A stretch of 64,000 nt of DNA from contig NZ_BCRG01000011.1 in the NCBI RefSeq assembly GCF_001552475.1, forward strand, positions 62,001 through 126,000, read 5' to 3'. Origin of the DNA: Microbacterium oleivorans NBRC 103075. GTDB taxonomy: Bacteria > Actinomycetota > Actinomycetes > Actinomycetales > Microbacteriaceae. Positions 7,382-16,327 of the stretch are shown here, in pieces (position 1 is the stretch's first letter; each line of letters begins with the position of its first letter). The position numbers and the translations under genes were made by a program. The notes beneath the pieces are model-generated. The model had not been told where the DNA came from and did not search any database. It worked only from the letters and a program-made list of their open reading frames with translations.

Positions 7382-10300
7382 TTAGTCCGCAGGACGGACC
7401 ACGAGCAAAAGGTCCCCCGCCTCCACCTGCGCAGTCGATGCGATGACGACGCGCTCGACGACGCCGTCGACGGGCGCCGCGATGGCCGCCTCCATCTTCA
7501 TCGCCTCGATGGATGCCACGGGTTCACCCGCGCGGACCTTCGTCCCCACGTCCGCCTTGACCGTGACGACACCCGAGAAGGGCGCTGCCACCTGGCCCGG
7601 CTTCGAGGTGTCCGCCTTCTCGGCCTGTCGGGCCTCGACGTCGATGGAACGGTCGCGCACCGTGACGGGGCGCAATTGGCCGTTGAGCGTGGCCATGACC
7701 GTCCGCATCCCCTTGTCATCAACGTCGCCGATGGCCTCGAGACCGACGTACAGCTGCACGCCGCGTTCGATCTCGACGACGTGCTCTTGACCGGACCGCA
7801 TCCCGTACAGGTAGTCGATCGTGTCGAGCACGCTCAGATCGCCGTACGTCTCGCGGACCTCGTGGAACGCCTTCGTCGGAGCGGGGAAGAGCAGGCGGTT
7901 GAGCTTGTCGCGACGGGTAGCCGAATCGGCGTCGAGCGCCTCCGCGTCGTCCGCAGAGATCTCGGTGACGCCCACCTTCACGGAACGCCCCGCAAGGACC
8001 TTGGACCGGAACGGTTCGGGCCATCCGCCGGGGAGGTCACCGAGCTCTCCCGCCATGAAACCGACGACCGAATCGGGCACGTCGTACTTCTCCGGGTGCG
8101 CTTCGAAGTCCGCAGGGTCCGCCTTCACGGCCGCCAAATGCAGGGCGAGATCGCCGACGACCTTCGACGAAGGCGTCACCTTCGGGACGCGACCGAGGAT
8201 GCGATTCGCCGCGGCGTACATGTCCTCGATCAGTTCGAAGTCCTCGGACAGGCCGAGCGCGATCGCCTGCTGGCGCAGGTTCGACAGCTGCCCGCCCGGG
8301 ATCTCGTGGTGGTACACACGTCCGGTCGGGCCGGGAAGCCCCGACTCGAAGGGCGAGTACAGGTTCCGAACGGCCTCCCAGTACGGCTCGAGATCCGAGA
8401 CCGCCTGGAGGTCGAGACCGGTGTCGCGGTCGGTGTCGCCCAGCGCCGCCACGAGTGCGGAGAGCGACGGCTGGCTCGTGGTGCCCGACATCGGCGCGGC
8501 AGCTGCGTCAACGGCATCCGCTCCAGCGGCGCTGGCCGCCAGGAGCGTCGCCAACTGGCCGCCCGCCGTGTCGTGCGTGTGCACGTGGACCGGCTGATCG
8601 AAGCGATCGCGGAGCGCGGTGACGAGCTTTGTCGCGGCGGCCGGACGCAGCAGACCAGCCATGTCCTTGATGGCGATGATGTGGGCGCCGGCATCGACCA
8701 TCTGCTCTGCGAGACGGAGGTAGTAGTCCACCGTGTAGAGATCCTCGGCGGGGTCGAGGAGGTTCCCGGTGTAGCAGAGGGCGGCCTCGGCGACAGCGGT
8801 ATCGGTGGCCAGCACCGCCTCGATGGCGGGGCGCATCTGACTCACGTCGTTCAGCGCATCGAAGATGCGGAAGATGTCGACGCCGGATGCCGCGGCTTCC
8901 GCCACGAACGCATCGGTGACCTTCGTCGGGTACGGCGTGTACCCCACGGTGTTCCGCCCGCGCAGGAGCATCTGGATCGCCACGTTCGGAAGCGCGGTGC
9001 GGAGGGCGTCGAGGCGCTCCCAGGGGTCCTCGCCGAGGAAGCGGAGCGCGACGTCGTAGGTGGCACCGCCCCAGGCTTCGACCGACAGCAGCTGCGGGGT
9101 GAGGCGCGCGACGTGGGGGGCGACGCGGACGAGGTCCTTCGTACGCACGCGCGTCGCCAGGAGCGACTGGTGCGCATCACGGAACGTCGTCTCCGTCACG
9201 GCAAGGCTGCGTTGACCACGGAGCGCCTCAGCGAACCCCTTCGGGCCGAGTTCGCGAAGCCGCTGGCGTGAGCCCGACTCGGGCTCGGAGTCGAGAGCGA
9301 CCGCGGGCAGCTTCGCCGCCGGGTCGGTGTGGACCGGGCTGTCGCCGTGGGGCCGGTTGACGGTCACGTCGGCGAGCCACGCCACGACCTTCGAGCCGCG
9401 GTCCTTCGACTCCCGACCGAGGACGAGCTCCGGACGCTCATCGATGAAGGCGGTGCTCAGATCCCCCGCCACGAAGGCCGGGTCGTCGAGGACGCGCTGC
9501 AGGAACGGAATGTTGGTCGAGACGCCGCGGATGCGGAACTCCGCCAGAGCCCGTCGCGAGCGGACGACAGCGGCTTCGAAGTCGCGACCACGGCAGGTCA
9601 GCTTCGAGAGCATCGAATCGAAGTGCGGGCTGATCTGAGAGCCCGCGGCGGTCGTTCCCCCGTCCAGGCGGATGCCGGCACCGCCGGGCGACCGGTACGT
9701 CGTGATCTTGCCGGTGTCGGGACGGAAGCCGTGAGCCGGGTCCTCCGTCGTGATCCGACACTGGAGCGCAGCTCCACGAAGGTGGATCTGCTCCTGGCGC
9801 AGGCCGAGATCCTCGAGGGTCTCCCCCGACGCGATGCGCATCTGCGACTGCACCAGGTCGACATCGGTGACCTCCTCGGTCACCGTGTGCTCGACCTGGA
9901 TGCGCGGGTTCATCTCGATGAAGACGACCTCGCCGGTGCGAGGCCCCGCCGTCTCGAGCAGGAACTCGACGGTCCCGGCGTTCTCGTATCCGATCGACTC
10001 CGCGAACGCGACGGCGTACGCGTGAAGGTTCCGTCGGATGTCGTCCGCCAAGTTCGGCGCCGGAGCGATCTCGACGACCTTCTGGTGCCGGCGCTGCACG
10101 GAGCAGTCCCGCTCGAAGAGGTGGACCGTGTTCCCCGCTTTGTCCGCCAGGATCTGCACCTCGACGTGGCGGGGACGCTGTACCGCTTGCTCGAGGAAGA
10201 CTCGGGCGTCGCCGAACGCACTGCCGGCCTCGCGCATCGCCTCCGACAGTGCGGGCGGGAGCGCATCGGGGTGCTCGACCCGCCGCATCCCGCGCCCGCC

Positions 10301-10789
10301 GCCACCGGCGACGGCCTTGACGAAGATGGGGAAACCGATGCCGTCCGCCTGCGCGACGAGGGCGTCGATGTCGTCGGAGGCCTCCGTCGAGCGGAGGACG
10401 GGAACTCCGGCGGCCACGGCGTGCTGCTTCGCGGTCACCTTGTTGCCAGCCATCTCCAACACCGTCGACGACGGCCCGATGAACGCGATCCCGTTGGCCG
10501 CCGCCTTGGCCGACAGCTCAGGGTTCTCGGACAGGAATCCGTAGCCGGGGTAGATCGCGTCGGCGCCGCTCTCGAGGGCGACGCGAATGATCTCGTCGAC
10601 GTCGAGGTAGGCGCGCACGGGATGGCCCACCGCGCCGATCTGATACGCCTCGTCGGCTTTCAGCCGGTGGAGCGAGTATCGGTCCTCGTAGGGGAAGACG
10701 GCAACGGTCCGAGCACCGAGCTCGTACGCGGCACGGAATGCACGGATGGCGATCTCTCCGCGATTGGCGACCAGAATCTTGCGAAACAT
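7382..10789 (-). CDS. pyc: Pyruvate carboxylase
   Basis: It carboxylates pyruvate to oxaloacetate, the main anaplerotic step. The 1135-residue chain has the full order: biotin carboxylase (ILVANRGEIA start, GGGGRGMR ATP-grasp loop near residue 165, EMNPRIQVEHTVTE near 290), carboxyltransferase (TTFRDAHQSLLATR near 540, HVHTHDTAGGQL near 735) and a C-terminal biotinyl domain with the modified lysine in EAMKMEA about 40 residues from the end. I use the ATG at 10789; the open frame upstream has no homology. An AGAGGTG site precedes it. A TAGGCT box at 10858-10863 gives a leader of about 60 bases. It is divergent from a ParA-type gene. Confidence 0.97.
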   Translation of the reverse strand: MFRKILVANRGEIAIRAFRAAYELGARTVAVFPYEDRYSLHRLKADEAYQIGAVGHPVRAYLDVDEIIRVALESGADAIYPGYGFLSENPELSAKAAANGIAFIGPSSTVLEMAGNKVTAKQHAVAAGVPVLRSTEASDDIDALVAQADGIGFPIFVKAVAGGGGRGMRRVEHPDALPPALSEAMREAGSAFGDARVFLEQAVQRPRHVEVQILADKAGNTVHLFERDCSVQRRHQKVVEIAPAPNLADDIRRNLHAYAVAFAESIGYENAGTVEFLLETAGPRTGEVVFIEMNPRIQVEHTVTEEVTDVDLVQSQMRIASGETLEDLGLRQEQIHLRGAALQCRITTEDPAHGFRPDTGKITTYRSPGGAGIRLDGGTTAAGSQISPHFDSMLSKLTCRGRDFEAAVVRSRRALAEFRIRGVSTNIPFLQRVLDDPAFVAGDLSTAFIDERPELVLGRESKDRGSKVVAWLADVTVNRPHGDSPVHTDPAAKLPAVALDSEPESGSRQRLRELGPKGFAEALRGQRSLAVTETTFRDAHQSLLATRVRTKDLVRVAPHVARLTPQLLSVEAWGGATYDVALRFLGEDPWERLDALRTALPNVAIQMLLRGRNTVGYTPYPTKVTDAFVAEAAASGVDIFRIFDALNDVSQMRPAIEAVLATDTAVAEAALCYTGNLLDPAEDLYTVDYYLRLAEQMVDAGAHIIAIKDMAGLLRPAAATKLVTALRDRFDQPVHVHTHDTAGGQLATLLAASAAGADAVDAAAAPMSGTTSQPSLSALVAALGDTDRDTGLDLQAVSDLEPYWEAVRNLYSPFESGLPGPTGRVYHHEIPGGQLSNLRQQAIALGLSEDFELIEDMYAAANRILGRVPKVTPSSKVVGDLALHLAAVKADPADFEAHPEKYDVPDSVVGFMAGELGDLPGGWPEPFRSKVLAGRSVKVGVTEISADDAEALDADSATRRDKLNRLLFPAPTKAFHEVRETYGDLSVLDTIDYLYGMRSGQEHVVEIERGVQLYVGLEAIGDVDDKGMRTVMATLNGQLRPVTVRDRSIDVEARQAEKADTSKPGQVAAPFSGVVTVKADVGTKVRAGEPVASIEAMKMEAAIAAPVDGVVERVVIASTAQVEAGDLLLVVRPAD

Positions 10790-10857
10790 GCTCTTCACCT
10801 CTACTGGGTGCGGGGCCGCTGCATCGGGGCCGCGAGGTACGGGCTGAGTACCCTCAC

Positions 10858-10863
10858 AGCCTA
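10858..10863 (-). promoter_or_regulatory. -10 box upstream of pyc
   Basis: TAGGCT on the minus strand lies in the pyc/ParA divergent intergenic region. The sequence predicts a pyc leader of about 60 bases. Confidence 0.5.
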
Positions 10864-10885
10864 GGGGACGGTAACGTGGAGCCTT

Positions 10886-11698
10886 GTGCACGTACTCTCC
10901 GTCAGCTCCCTCAAAGGTGGCGTCGGCAAGACGACCGTGACCCTGGGCCTCGCCTCCGCGGCGTTCGCGCGCGGGGTACGGACCCTTGTCGTCGACCTGG
11001 ACCCGCAGTCCGACGTGTCGACGGGGATGGATATCCACGTCGCCGGCCGGCTCAACGTCGCCGATGTGCTCGCGAACCCCAAGGAGAAGGTCGTCCGTCA
11101 GGCGATCACCTCCAGCGGTTGGGCGAAGGTCCACCCGGGCACGATCGACGTCATGATCGGCAGCCCGTCGGCGATCAACTTCGACGGGCCGCACCCGAGC
11201 GTCCGCGATGTGTGGAAGCTCGAAGAGGCGCTCGCCACGATCGAGGCCGACTACGACCTCGTCCTGATCGACTGCGCACCGTCGTTGAACGCTCTCACGC
11301 GCACCGCGTGGGCGGCATCCGATCGGGTCGTCGTCGTCACCGAGCCAGGTCTGTTCTCCGTCGCTGCGGCCGACCGTGCCCTGCGCGCCATCGAGGAGAT
11401 CCGCCGCGGTCTCTCCCCCCGCCTGCAGCCACTCGGGATAGTCGTGAACCGGGTGCGCCCGCAGTCGATCGAGCACCAGTTCCGCATCAAGGAACTGCGC
11501 GACATGTTCGGGCCCCTCGTCCTCACCCCGCAGCTGCCGGAGCGCACCTCACTGCAGCAGGCTCAGGGCGCGGCGAAGCCCCTCCACATCTGGCCCGGCG
11601 ACTCCGCTCAGGAGCTAGCGGCGGACTTCGACTCTCTGCTGGACCGCATCGTCCGGACCGGCCGCATCCCGGTCACCGGCAGCGCCTCCCCCGCCTGA
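10886..11698 (+). CDS. ParA-family ATPase (orphan, next to the FHA/MerR cluster)
   Basis: This 270-residue protein has the deviant Walker A motif KGGVGKTT at residues 10-17, VVDLDPQSD (Walker A') and the LIDCAPS Walker B region, so it is a ParA/Soj-type ATPase that should dimerise on ATP and bind DNA or a partner. The start is a GTG at 10886 with a short GGAG site four bases upstream. No ParB gene or parS-like site is seen beside it, unlike a chromosomal parAB locus. A different ParA lies at 55.1 kb. Its position between pyc and the FtsR-like regulator suggests a cell-cycle or cell-pole role, which is inference. Confidence 0.85.
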   Translation: MHVLSVSSLKGGVGKTTVTLGLASAAFARGVRTLVVDLDPQSDVSTGMDIHVAGRLNVADVLANPKEKVVRQAITSSGWAKVHPGTIDVMIGSPSAINFDGPHPSVRDVWKLEEALATIEADYDLVLIDCAPSLNALTRTAWAASDRVVVVTEPGLFSVAAADRALRAIEEIRRGLSPRLQPLGIVVNRVRPQSIEHQFRIKELRDMFGPLVLTPQLPERTSLQQAQGAAKPLHIWPGDSAQELAADFDSLLDRIVRTGRIPVTGSASPA

Positions 11699-11733
11699 GG
11701 CATCCCGCCCACCGTCATCGACGATCGTCGACG

Positions 11734-11758
11734 GAGGGCGCAAGGAAACATCGCCCTC
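11734..11758. terminator. Weak hairpin between convergent genes
   Basis: A 7-bp stem (GAGGGCG and CGCCCTC) with an 11-base loop lies between the convergent ParA and MerR genes. It is short, so this is a tentative call. Confidence 0.4.
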
Positions 11759-11791
11759 GACGGCGGATCCCGCTGTCGCGAGCGGAGAGTG

Positions 11792-12337
11792 TCAGGCCGA
11801 GCGAGCGGAACGCCGCGCGGCCAGTTCGTCGACGTGATCCGGCTGCTGCGCGTCGAAGTCGATCAGCGTCGTCTCCACCTCGCGGAGAACCTTTCCGACC
11901 GCGATGCCGAACACGCCCTGACCGCGGCTGACGAGGTCGATGACCTCGTCATTCGACGTGCAGAGATAGACCGAGGCACCGTCGCTCATGAGCGTGGTGC
12001 CGGCGAGGTCACGGATGCCGGCAGCGCGAAGCTGGTCGACGGCGATCCGGATCTGCTGCAGCGAGATCCCCGTATCGAGGAGGCGCTTGACGAGCTTCAG
12101 GACCAGGATGTCGCGGAAGCCGTACAGGCGCTGCGATCCTGACCCGCTTGCTCCGCGGACGGTGGGCTCGACCAGTTCGGTGCGCGCCCAGTAGTCGAGC
12201 TGACGGTAGGTGATGCCGGCGGCGCGGGCCGCCTGGGCACCGCGATAACCGACTTCGTCGTCCATCTCCGGAAGGCCGTCGGTGAACAGCAGTTCTGATG
12301 AGAACTTCTGCTCGCCCAGCGCGTCGTGCGCAGTCAT
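11792..12337 (-). CDS. MerR-family regulator (Rv1830-like)
   Basis: The 181-residue protein has a winged helix-turn-helix of MerR type (RAAGITYRQLDYWARTELVEP near residue 40, then RLYGFRDILVLKLVKRLLD), followed by a C-terminal segment that may bind a partner (SVYLCTSNDEVIDLV). It lacks the cysteine set of metal-sensing MerR proteins. In M. tuberculosis the FHA protein GarA, a MerR protein and a second MerR protein lie at Rv1827, Rv1828 and Rv1830; the same three families are adjacent here in the same order on one strand. A 100-bp gap separates it from the ftsR-like gene, so it may have its own promoter. Confidence 0.88.
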   Translation of the reverse strand: MTAHDALGEQKFSSELLFTDGLPEMDDEVGYRGAQAARAAGITYRQLDYWARTELVEPTVRGASGSGSQRLYGFRDILVLKLVKRLLDTGISLQQIRIAVDQLRAAGIRDLAGTTLMSDGASVYLCTSNDEVIDLVSRGQGVFGIAVGKVLREVETTLIDFDAQQPDHVDELAARRSARSA

Positions 12338-12437
12338 CGAGGCCTCCTGCAGGTGATCGGTTCTTCCACGCTAGAGGAGGGATGGTCCTCCGGCAACGAC
12401 ATCGGGCTCGGGGGCCCCGGCGTGTCGCTCGGGACGG

Positions 12438-13118
12438 TCACGGGGTGAGGCGCTCGAGCGCCGCACCGACGAACACCTGTCGGATCTCTTCCAGACGCCG
12501 CGCCAGCTCAGGCGCCGCTTCACTCGCCTGCGCGCGTGAGCCCGCATCGGTGCGCCGCAGAAGCGGGGCGATCGCACTCTCGATGAGAGCCACCTCTCGC
12601 TCCGCGCTCTGTCGGATGGTGCGGACGTGCCGCGGCTGGATGCCGTGCGCGTTCAGAGCGACCAGGGAGCGCAGCAGACCGAGAGCGCGTTCGTCGAAGA
12701 AGTCCGCCGGCGTGATGAGCCCGGCCGAGACGGCCTCGTTCAACAGGGTGGGCGACGCTCCGGCGACGCTGATCAGCTCGTCGCGACGGTAGCGCCGGCT
12801 GGTCTGGACGATGGAAGCCGGCGGGGCCGGAGCGACCTCGTCGCCGTGCTCTTCGAGGTATTCGCGGATCCGTGCGAGCGGGATACCGAAGTCCCGCTGC
12901 ATCGTGAGAGCGGTCCGCAGGCGCTCGACATCAGCAGCCGAGAACTTCCGGTAGCCCGAGTCGGTGCGCACCGGGGTCACGATCCCCTGAACCTCGAGGA
13001 AGCGGAGCTTGCTTGCCGTCAGGGCGGGGAACTCGGGGCTCAGCCGGGCGAGCACCTGACCAATGCTCAAGGACCCGGAAGACGCAGCTCGTCCCCGGGT
13101 GGCGGCAGCCGGGCTCAC
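12438..13118 (-). CDS. ftsR: MerR-family regulator, FtsR-like (Rv1828 type)
   Basis: A MerR DNA-binding domain sits at residues 15-80 (SIGQVLARLSPEF, LRFLEVQGIVTPVR, GYRKFS), followed by a long helical C-terminal half for dimerisation. In Corynebacterium the orthologous FtsR activates ftsZ. The 226-residue protein starts at a GTG that overlaps the stop of the FHA gene by four bases (GTGA), so the two are co-translated. The name is transferred from gene order and family; DNA targets are not shown here. Confidence 0.85.
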   Translation of the reverse strand: MSPAAATRGRAASSGSLSIGQVLARLSPEFPALTASKLRFLEVQGIVTPVRTDSGYRKFSAADVERLRTALTMQRDFGIPLARIREYLEEHGDEVAPAPPASIVQTSRRYRRDELISVAGASPTLLNEAVSAGLITPADFFDERALGLLRSLVALNAHGIQPRHVRTIRQSAEREVALIESAIAPLLRRTDAGSRAQASEAAPELARRLEEIRQVFVGAALERLTP

Positions 13119-13603
13119 GCGCCGATCGCCCGCTCAGCAGGAGCGACGAAGAAGTTGAGGCGGAACTTGCCGACGCGCACCTCGGCGCCGTCGGTCAGAG
13201 TCGCACGATCGACGCGTTCTCCGTTGACGTACGTCCCGTTGAGGGACCGCTGGTCGATCAGTTCGTAGGTCGAGCCCGTCCGAGTGATCTCCGCGTGACG
13301 TCGCGACACGGTCACGTCGTCGAAGAAGATGTCGGCCTCGGGGTGGCGCCCCACCGTCGTCACATCCGTGTCGAGGAGGTACCGAGCGCCGGCGGTGGGG
13401 CCGGATCGCACGATGAGCAGTGCCGCGCGAGCGGGCAGTGCGTTGATCGCCTCGACCTCGGCGGCCGTCAGTTCGGCGCCGAAGGGTACGAAGGAGAGGT
13501 CTGAGTCGTGGCCGAAGGTCTGCGTCGAATCCACGAGTCGTGGGTGCGCAGACGTCTCGGCAGCACGATTAATATCGCCGCTCGGTCGCTGATTGTCGTC
13601 CAC
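13115..13603 (-). CDS. garA: FHA-domain protein, GarA/OdhI-like
   Basis: The C-terminal half is a forkhead-associated domain: GRHPEADIFFDD, TVSRRHAEI and SLNGTYVNGERVD carry the phosphothreonine-binding arginine, serine and asparagine. The N-terminal tail contains a threonine motif (DSTQTF near residue 27) in the place where GarA and OdhI are phosphorylated by PknB/PknG-type kinases. In those proteins the unphosphorylated form inhibits 2-oxoglutarate dehydrogenase and so controls the TCA cycle. The GTG at 13603 has AAGGAGG five bases upstream, giving 162 residues. It heads an operon with the FtsR-like gene. Function is inferred from family and context. Confidence 0.88.
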   Translation of the reverse strand: MDDNQRPSGDINRAAETSAHPRLVDSTQTFGHDSDLSFVPFGAELTAAEVEAINALPARAALLIVRSGPTAGARYLLDTDVTTVGRHPEADIFFDDVTVSRRHAEITRTGSTYELIDQRSLNGTYVNGERVDRATLTDGAEVRVGKFRLNFFVAPAERAIGA

Positions 13604-13769
13604 GATGTCCTCCTTCTTCCACAGTAACCGATCGGTCACGCTCCGGGTTGCCGGGCGCCCGGGATCGGCGCGCGTCAGCGGTATTTCTCCGTGTGTCGTC
13701 GGGCACGACTCTCGGAGACCCGCCTGCGTAGCCTGGCGCACATCACCCCTCACTAACAAGGAGCAGATC

Positions 13770-14123
13770 GTGTCCCGCCCATTCCCTCGCATCCCGGCCG
13801 CCGTCGCGCGTCAGGCTGCGACGTGCATGTGCGACTCGGGACGAGCGTGCTCCTCCTTCGAACCGGGGCACGCACTGTCCCTCGCCCAGACCCGCCTCGT
13901 GGATGCGACGCCCGATGGCTGGACGGACGCCGTCGTGACGGCCGTCTGGGCGGAGACGGGCGAGATCCACCTCGCAACATGGAACGACGACGATCGCATC
14001 TCGCTGTGGAACGGTGCCGGAGCAGCGGCCGACGCCGAGCTGGGCGAACCCGTGACATACCACCGACGTCACCACGTCCTGGCGATCGGCTCCCGGCGGT
14101 TCAACGCCCTGCCGGTGGTCTGA
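13770..14123 (+). CDS. Hypothetical protein, 117 residues
   Basis: The GTG at 13770 has a clear AAGGAG site six bases upstream, and the frame has normal actinobacterial codon use. The protein has an N-terminal cysteine cluster (TCMCDSGRAC) followed by an alternating pattern typical of a small beta-rich domain (AVVTAVWAETGEIHLATWN, YHRRHHVLAIG). I do not recognise a family. It is divergent from the FHA operon and 88 bases upstream of the CopC-like gene. The cysteines could bind a metal, but nothing else supports that. Confidence 0.65.
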   Translation: MSRPFPRIPAAVARQAATCMCDSGRACSSFEPGHALSLAQTRLVDATPDGWTDAVVTAVWAETGEIHLATWNDDDRISLWNGAGAAADAELGEPVTYHRRHHVLAIGSRRFNALPVV

Positions 14124-14211
14124 GCCGAGCCGAGCGGCGAATGGTAGCGGGCCTCGTCGAACGACGACAGGGCGGGTGACAGTCGGGTCACCCCCACGTA
14201 ACCTCGCGCGC

Positions 14212-14784
14212 ATGTCTTCCACCACACGTCGCGCCTCGCGCCTGAGCGGTGCCATCGCCGGAGCAGCGGTCGCTGCGCTCCTCTTGCTCTCGCCCACCGC
14301 CACGGCGGCCGCTCACGATGCTCTCCTCGCGTCCGACCCCGCACCGGATGATGTGCTCGGAACGACGCCGGACAAGATCACGCTGACATTCAGCGACGCA
14401 GCCTCCACCGAGCCCGGCGCGACGGAGTTCGCCGCGTTCGACGAGGAATGCTCACCTCTGGCGAGCGGCGAGCCGGTCGTCGACGGCAACACCGTCACGC
14501 AGGCCATCAGCGGCCCGGTGGAGGGGGCCGTCCTCGTGCAGTGGAAGGTGGTCTCGAGTGATGGACACCCCATCTCGGACGAGTACACCTTCTCCGTCGG
14601 GGAGGAGGGCAAGGTCGCGGCCGTCGAGCAATGCGGCGAGTCCCTCGCCGAGCAAGCCGAGGGCTCATCCGAGGGATTCAACGCGGTGCCGTACGCGGTC
14701 GGCGGAGCCCTCATCTTCACCGCTGTCGGCGTCGTCATCGCCGTCGCGATCGTCCGAGGTCGCCGGGGCGCCACGAAGGAGTGA
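14212..14784 (+). CDS. CopC-domain membrane protein (YcnJ/YobA type)
   Basis: The protein has a signal peptide (residues 1-34, ending ATAAAH), a CopC-like beta-sandwich domain, and a C-terminal transmembrane segment (residues about 160-182) followed by basic residues (RGRRGATKE). The mature N-terminus begins with histidine (HDALLASDPAPDDVL), the copper ligand position of CopC-family proteins, and SSDGHPISDEYTFSV gives the second conserved histidine. It would face outside the membrane. It may act in copper handling, but no CopD partner or copper ATPase is next to it. It is 190 residues long from the ATG at 14212. Confidence 0.85.
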   Translation: MSSTTRRASRLSGAIAGAAVAALLLLSPTATAAAHDALLASDPAPDDVLGTTPDKITLTFSDAASTEPGATEFAAFDEECSPLASGEPVVDGNTVTQAISGPVEGAVLVQWKVVSSDGHPISDEYTFSVGEEGKVAAVEQCGESLAEQAEGSSEGFNAVPYAVGGALIFTAVGVVIAVAIVRGRRGATKE

Positions 14785-14801
14785 CGACACCGACAGCGGG
14801 C

Positions 14802-14807
14802 TAGGCT
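14802..14807 (+). promoter_or_regulatory. -10 box of lpd, leaderless type
   Basis: TAGGCT ends 6 bases before the ATG at 14814, so the lpd transcript is probably leaderless. No Shine-Dalgarno sequence is seen. Confidence 0.6.
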
Positions 14808-14813
14808 GGACGC

Positions 14814-16214
14814 ATGCCTCACTACGACGTCGTCATCCTCGGTGCCGGCCCCGGCGGCTATGTCGCGGCCGTCCGCTCGGCACAGCTCGGACTGTCCACC
14901 GCCATCATCGAAGAGAAGTACTGGGGCGGTGTCTGCCTCAACGTCGGCTGCATCCCCTCGAAGGCTCTTCTGAAGAACGCCGACCTGGCGCACACGTTCA
15001 CGCACAAGGCCGAACTCTTCGGCATCAGTGGAGACGTGCACTTCGACTTCGGCACCGCCTGGGATCGCAGTCGTAAGGTCGCCGACACGCACGTCAAGGG
15101 CATCCACTTCTTGATGAAGAAGAACAAGGTGACCGAGTACGACGGGCGCGGGACATTCGTCGACGCGAAGACCATCGAGGTGAAGAAGTCCGACGGATCG
15201 ATCGAGACCGTCACCGCCGACAACGTCATCATCTCGACCGGCTCCACCGTGCGTCTTCTTCCGGGCGTCACGCTCAGCGAGAACGTCGTCACCTACGAGG
15301 AGCAGATCCTCACGCGCGAGCTCCCGAACTCCATCGTCATCGTCGGCGCCGGCGCCATCGGCATGGAGTTCGCGTTCTTCATGAGCAACTACGGCGTCAA
15401 GGTCACGATCATCGAGTTCCTCGATCGTGCCCTGCCCAACGAAGACGTCGAGGTCTCGAAGGAGATCCAGCGTCAGTACAAGAAGTACGGCATCGAGATC
15501 CTCACCTCGACAAAGGTGGAATCCGTCGTGGACTCCGGGGACAAGGTCACCGTCTCGTATTCCGCCAACGCCGACGGCGCGAAGGGCCAGATCGAGGCGG
15601 ACAAGGTCCTCATGTCGATCGGCTTCGCTCCGCGGGTCGAGGGCTTCGGCCTCGACAAGACCGGCGTGAAACTGACCGACCGCGGTGCCATCGAGATCGA
15701 CGACTACATGCGGACCAACGTCGAAGGCGTCTACGCCATCGGCGACGTTACCGCCAAGCTTCAGCTCGCCCACGTGGCCGAGGCTCAGGGCGTCGTCGCG
15801 GCTGAGACGATCGGCAAGGCCGAGACGCAAACGCTCGGCGATTACCGCAACATGCCGCGCGCGACCTTCTGCTCGCCGCAGGTCGCCTCGTTCGGTCTGA
15901 CGGAGCAGCAGGCGCGCGACGCCGGCTACGACGTCAAGGTCGCGAAGTTCCCGTTCTCCGCCAACGGCAAGGCCAACGGCCTCGGGGAGCCCGTCGGCTT
16001 CGTGAAGCTGATCGCGGATGCCGAGCACCTCGAGCTCCTCGGCGGGCACCTCATCGGACCCGACGTGTCGGAGCTCCTTCCTGAGCTGACCCTGGCCCAG
16101 AAGTGGGACCTGACGGCACTCGAGGCGGCCCGCAACGTACACACGCACCCGACACTGTCGGAAGGCCTGCAGGAGGCGTTCCACGGCCTCGCCGGCCACA
16201 TGATCAACCTCTGA
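14814..16214 (+). CDS. lpdA: Dihydrolipoyl dehydrogenase
   Basis: It is the E3 flavoprotein of the 2-oxoacid dehydrogenase complexes and reoxidises dihydrolipoamide with NAD. The 466-residue protein has the FAD-binding [10 protein letters not shown] at residues 10-19, the redox disulfide in [13 protein letters not shown] (cysteines near 43 and 48), a NAD-binding GAGAIGMEF near residue 179, the second FAD motif YAIGDV, and the catalytic HTHPTLSEG near the C-terminus. It is not next to E1 or E2 genes. Its place in the same window as the OdhI-like FHA protein, a regulator of such complexes, is noted but not evidence of direct contact. Confidence 0.96.
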   Translation: MPHYDVVILGAGPGGYVAAVRSAQLGLSTAIIEEKYWGGVCLNVGCIPSKALLKNADLAHTFTHKAELFGISGDVHFDFGTAWDRSRKVADTHVKGIHFLMKKNKVTEYDGRGTFVDAKTIEVKKSDGSIETVTADNVIISTGSTVRLLPGVTLSENVVTYEEQILTRELPNSIVIVGAGAIGMEFAFFMSNYGVKVTIIEFLDRALPNEDVEVSKEIQRQYKKYGIEILTSTKVESVVDSGDKVTVSYSANADGAKGQIEADKVLMSIGFAPRVEGFGLDKTGVKLTDRGAIEIDDYMRTNVEGVYAIGDVTAKLQLAHVAEAQGVVAAETIGKAETQTLGDYRNMPRATFCSPQVASFGLTEQQARDAGYDVKVAKFPFSANGKANGLGEPVGFVKLIADAEHLELLGGHLIGPDVSELLPELTLAQKWDLTALEAARNVHTHPTLSEGLQEAFHGLAGHMINL

Positions 16215-16269
16215 TCAGCAGGGAAGACCTATCGCAACGAATGGCTCTTCAGTAACCTGACGATCACGT

Positions 16270-16306
16270 CTGACGCCGCCCCGAACGAAGCCGGGGGCGG
16301 CGTCAG
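16270..16306. terminator. Terminator between lpdA and the CYTH gene
   Basis: A perfect 13-bp stem (CTGACGCCGCCCC and its complement) with an 11-base loop lies between convergent genes. Confidence 0.85.
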
Positions 16307-16327
16307 TGCGTTAACCCGTGCGGACGG

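Noticed and set aside
7346..9271. A 641-codon plus-strand frame opposite pyc
   Set aside because: Antisense shadow of pyruvate carboxylase; no recognisable domain and no ribosome-binding site.
10790..11476. N-terminal extension of the pyc frame
   Set aside because: It is antisense to the ParA gene; the known N-terminus of pyruvate carboxylase begins at the ATG at 10789.
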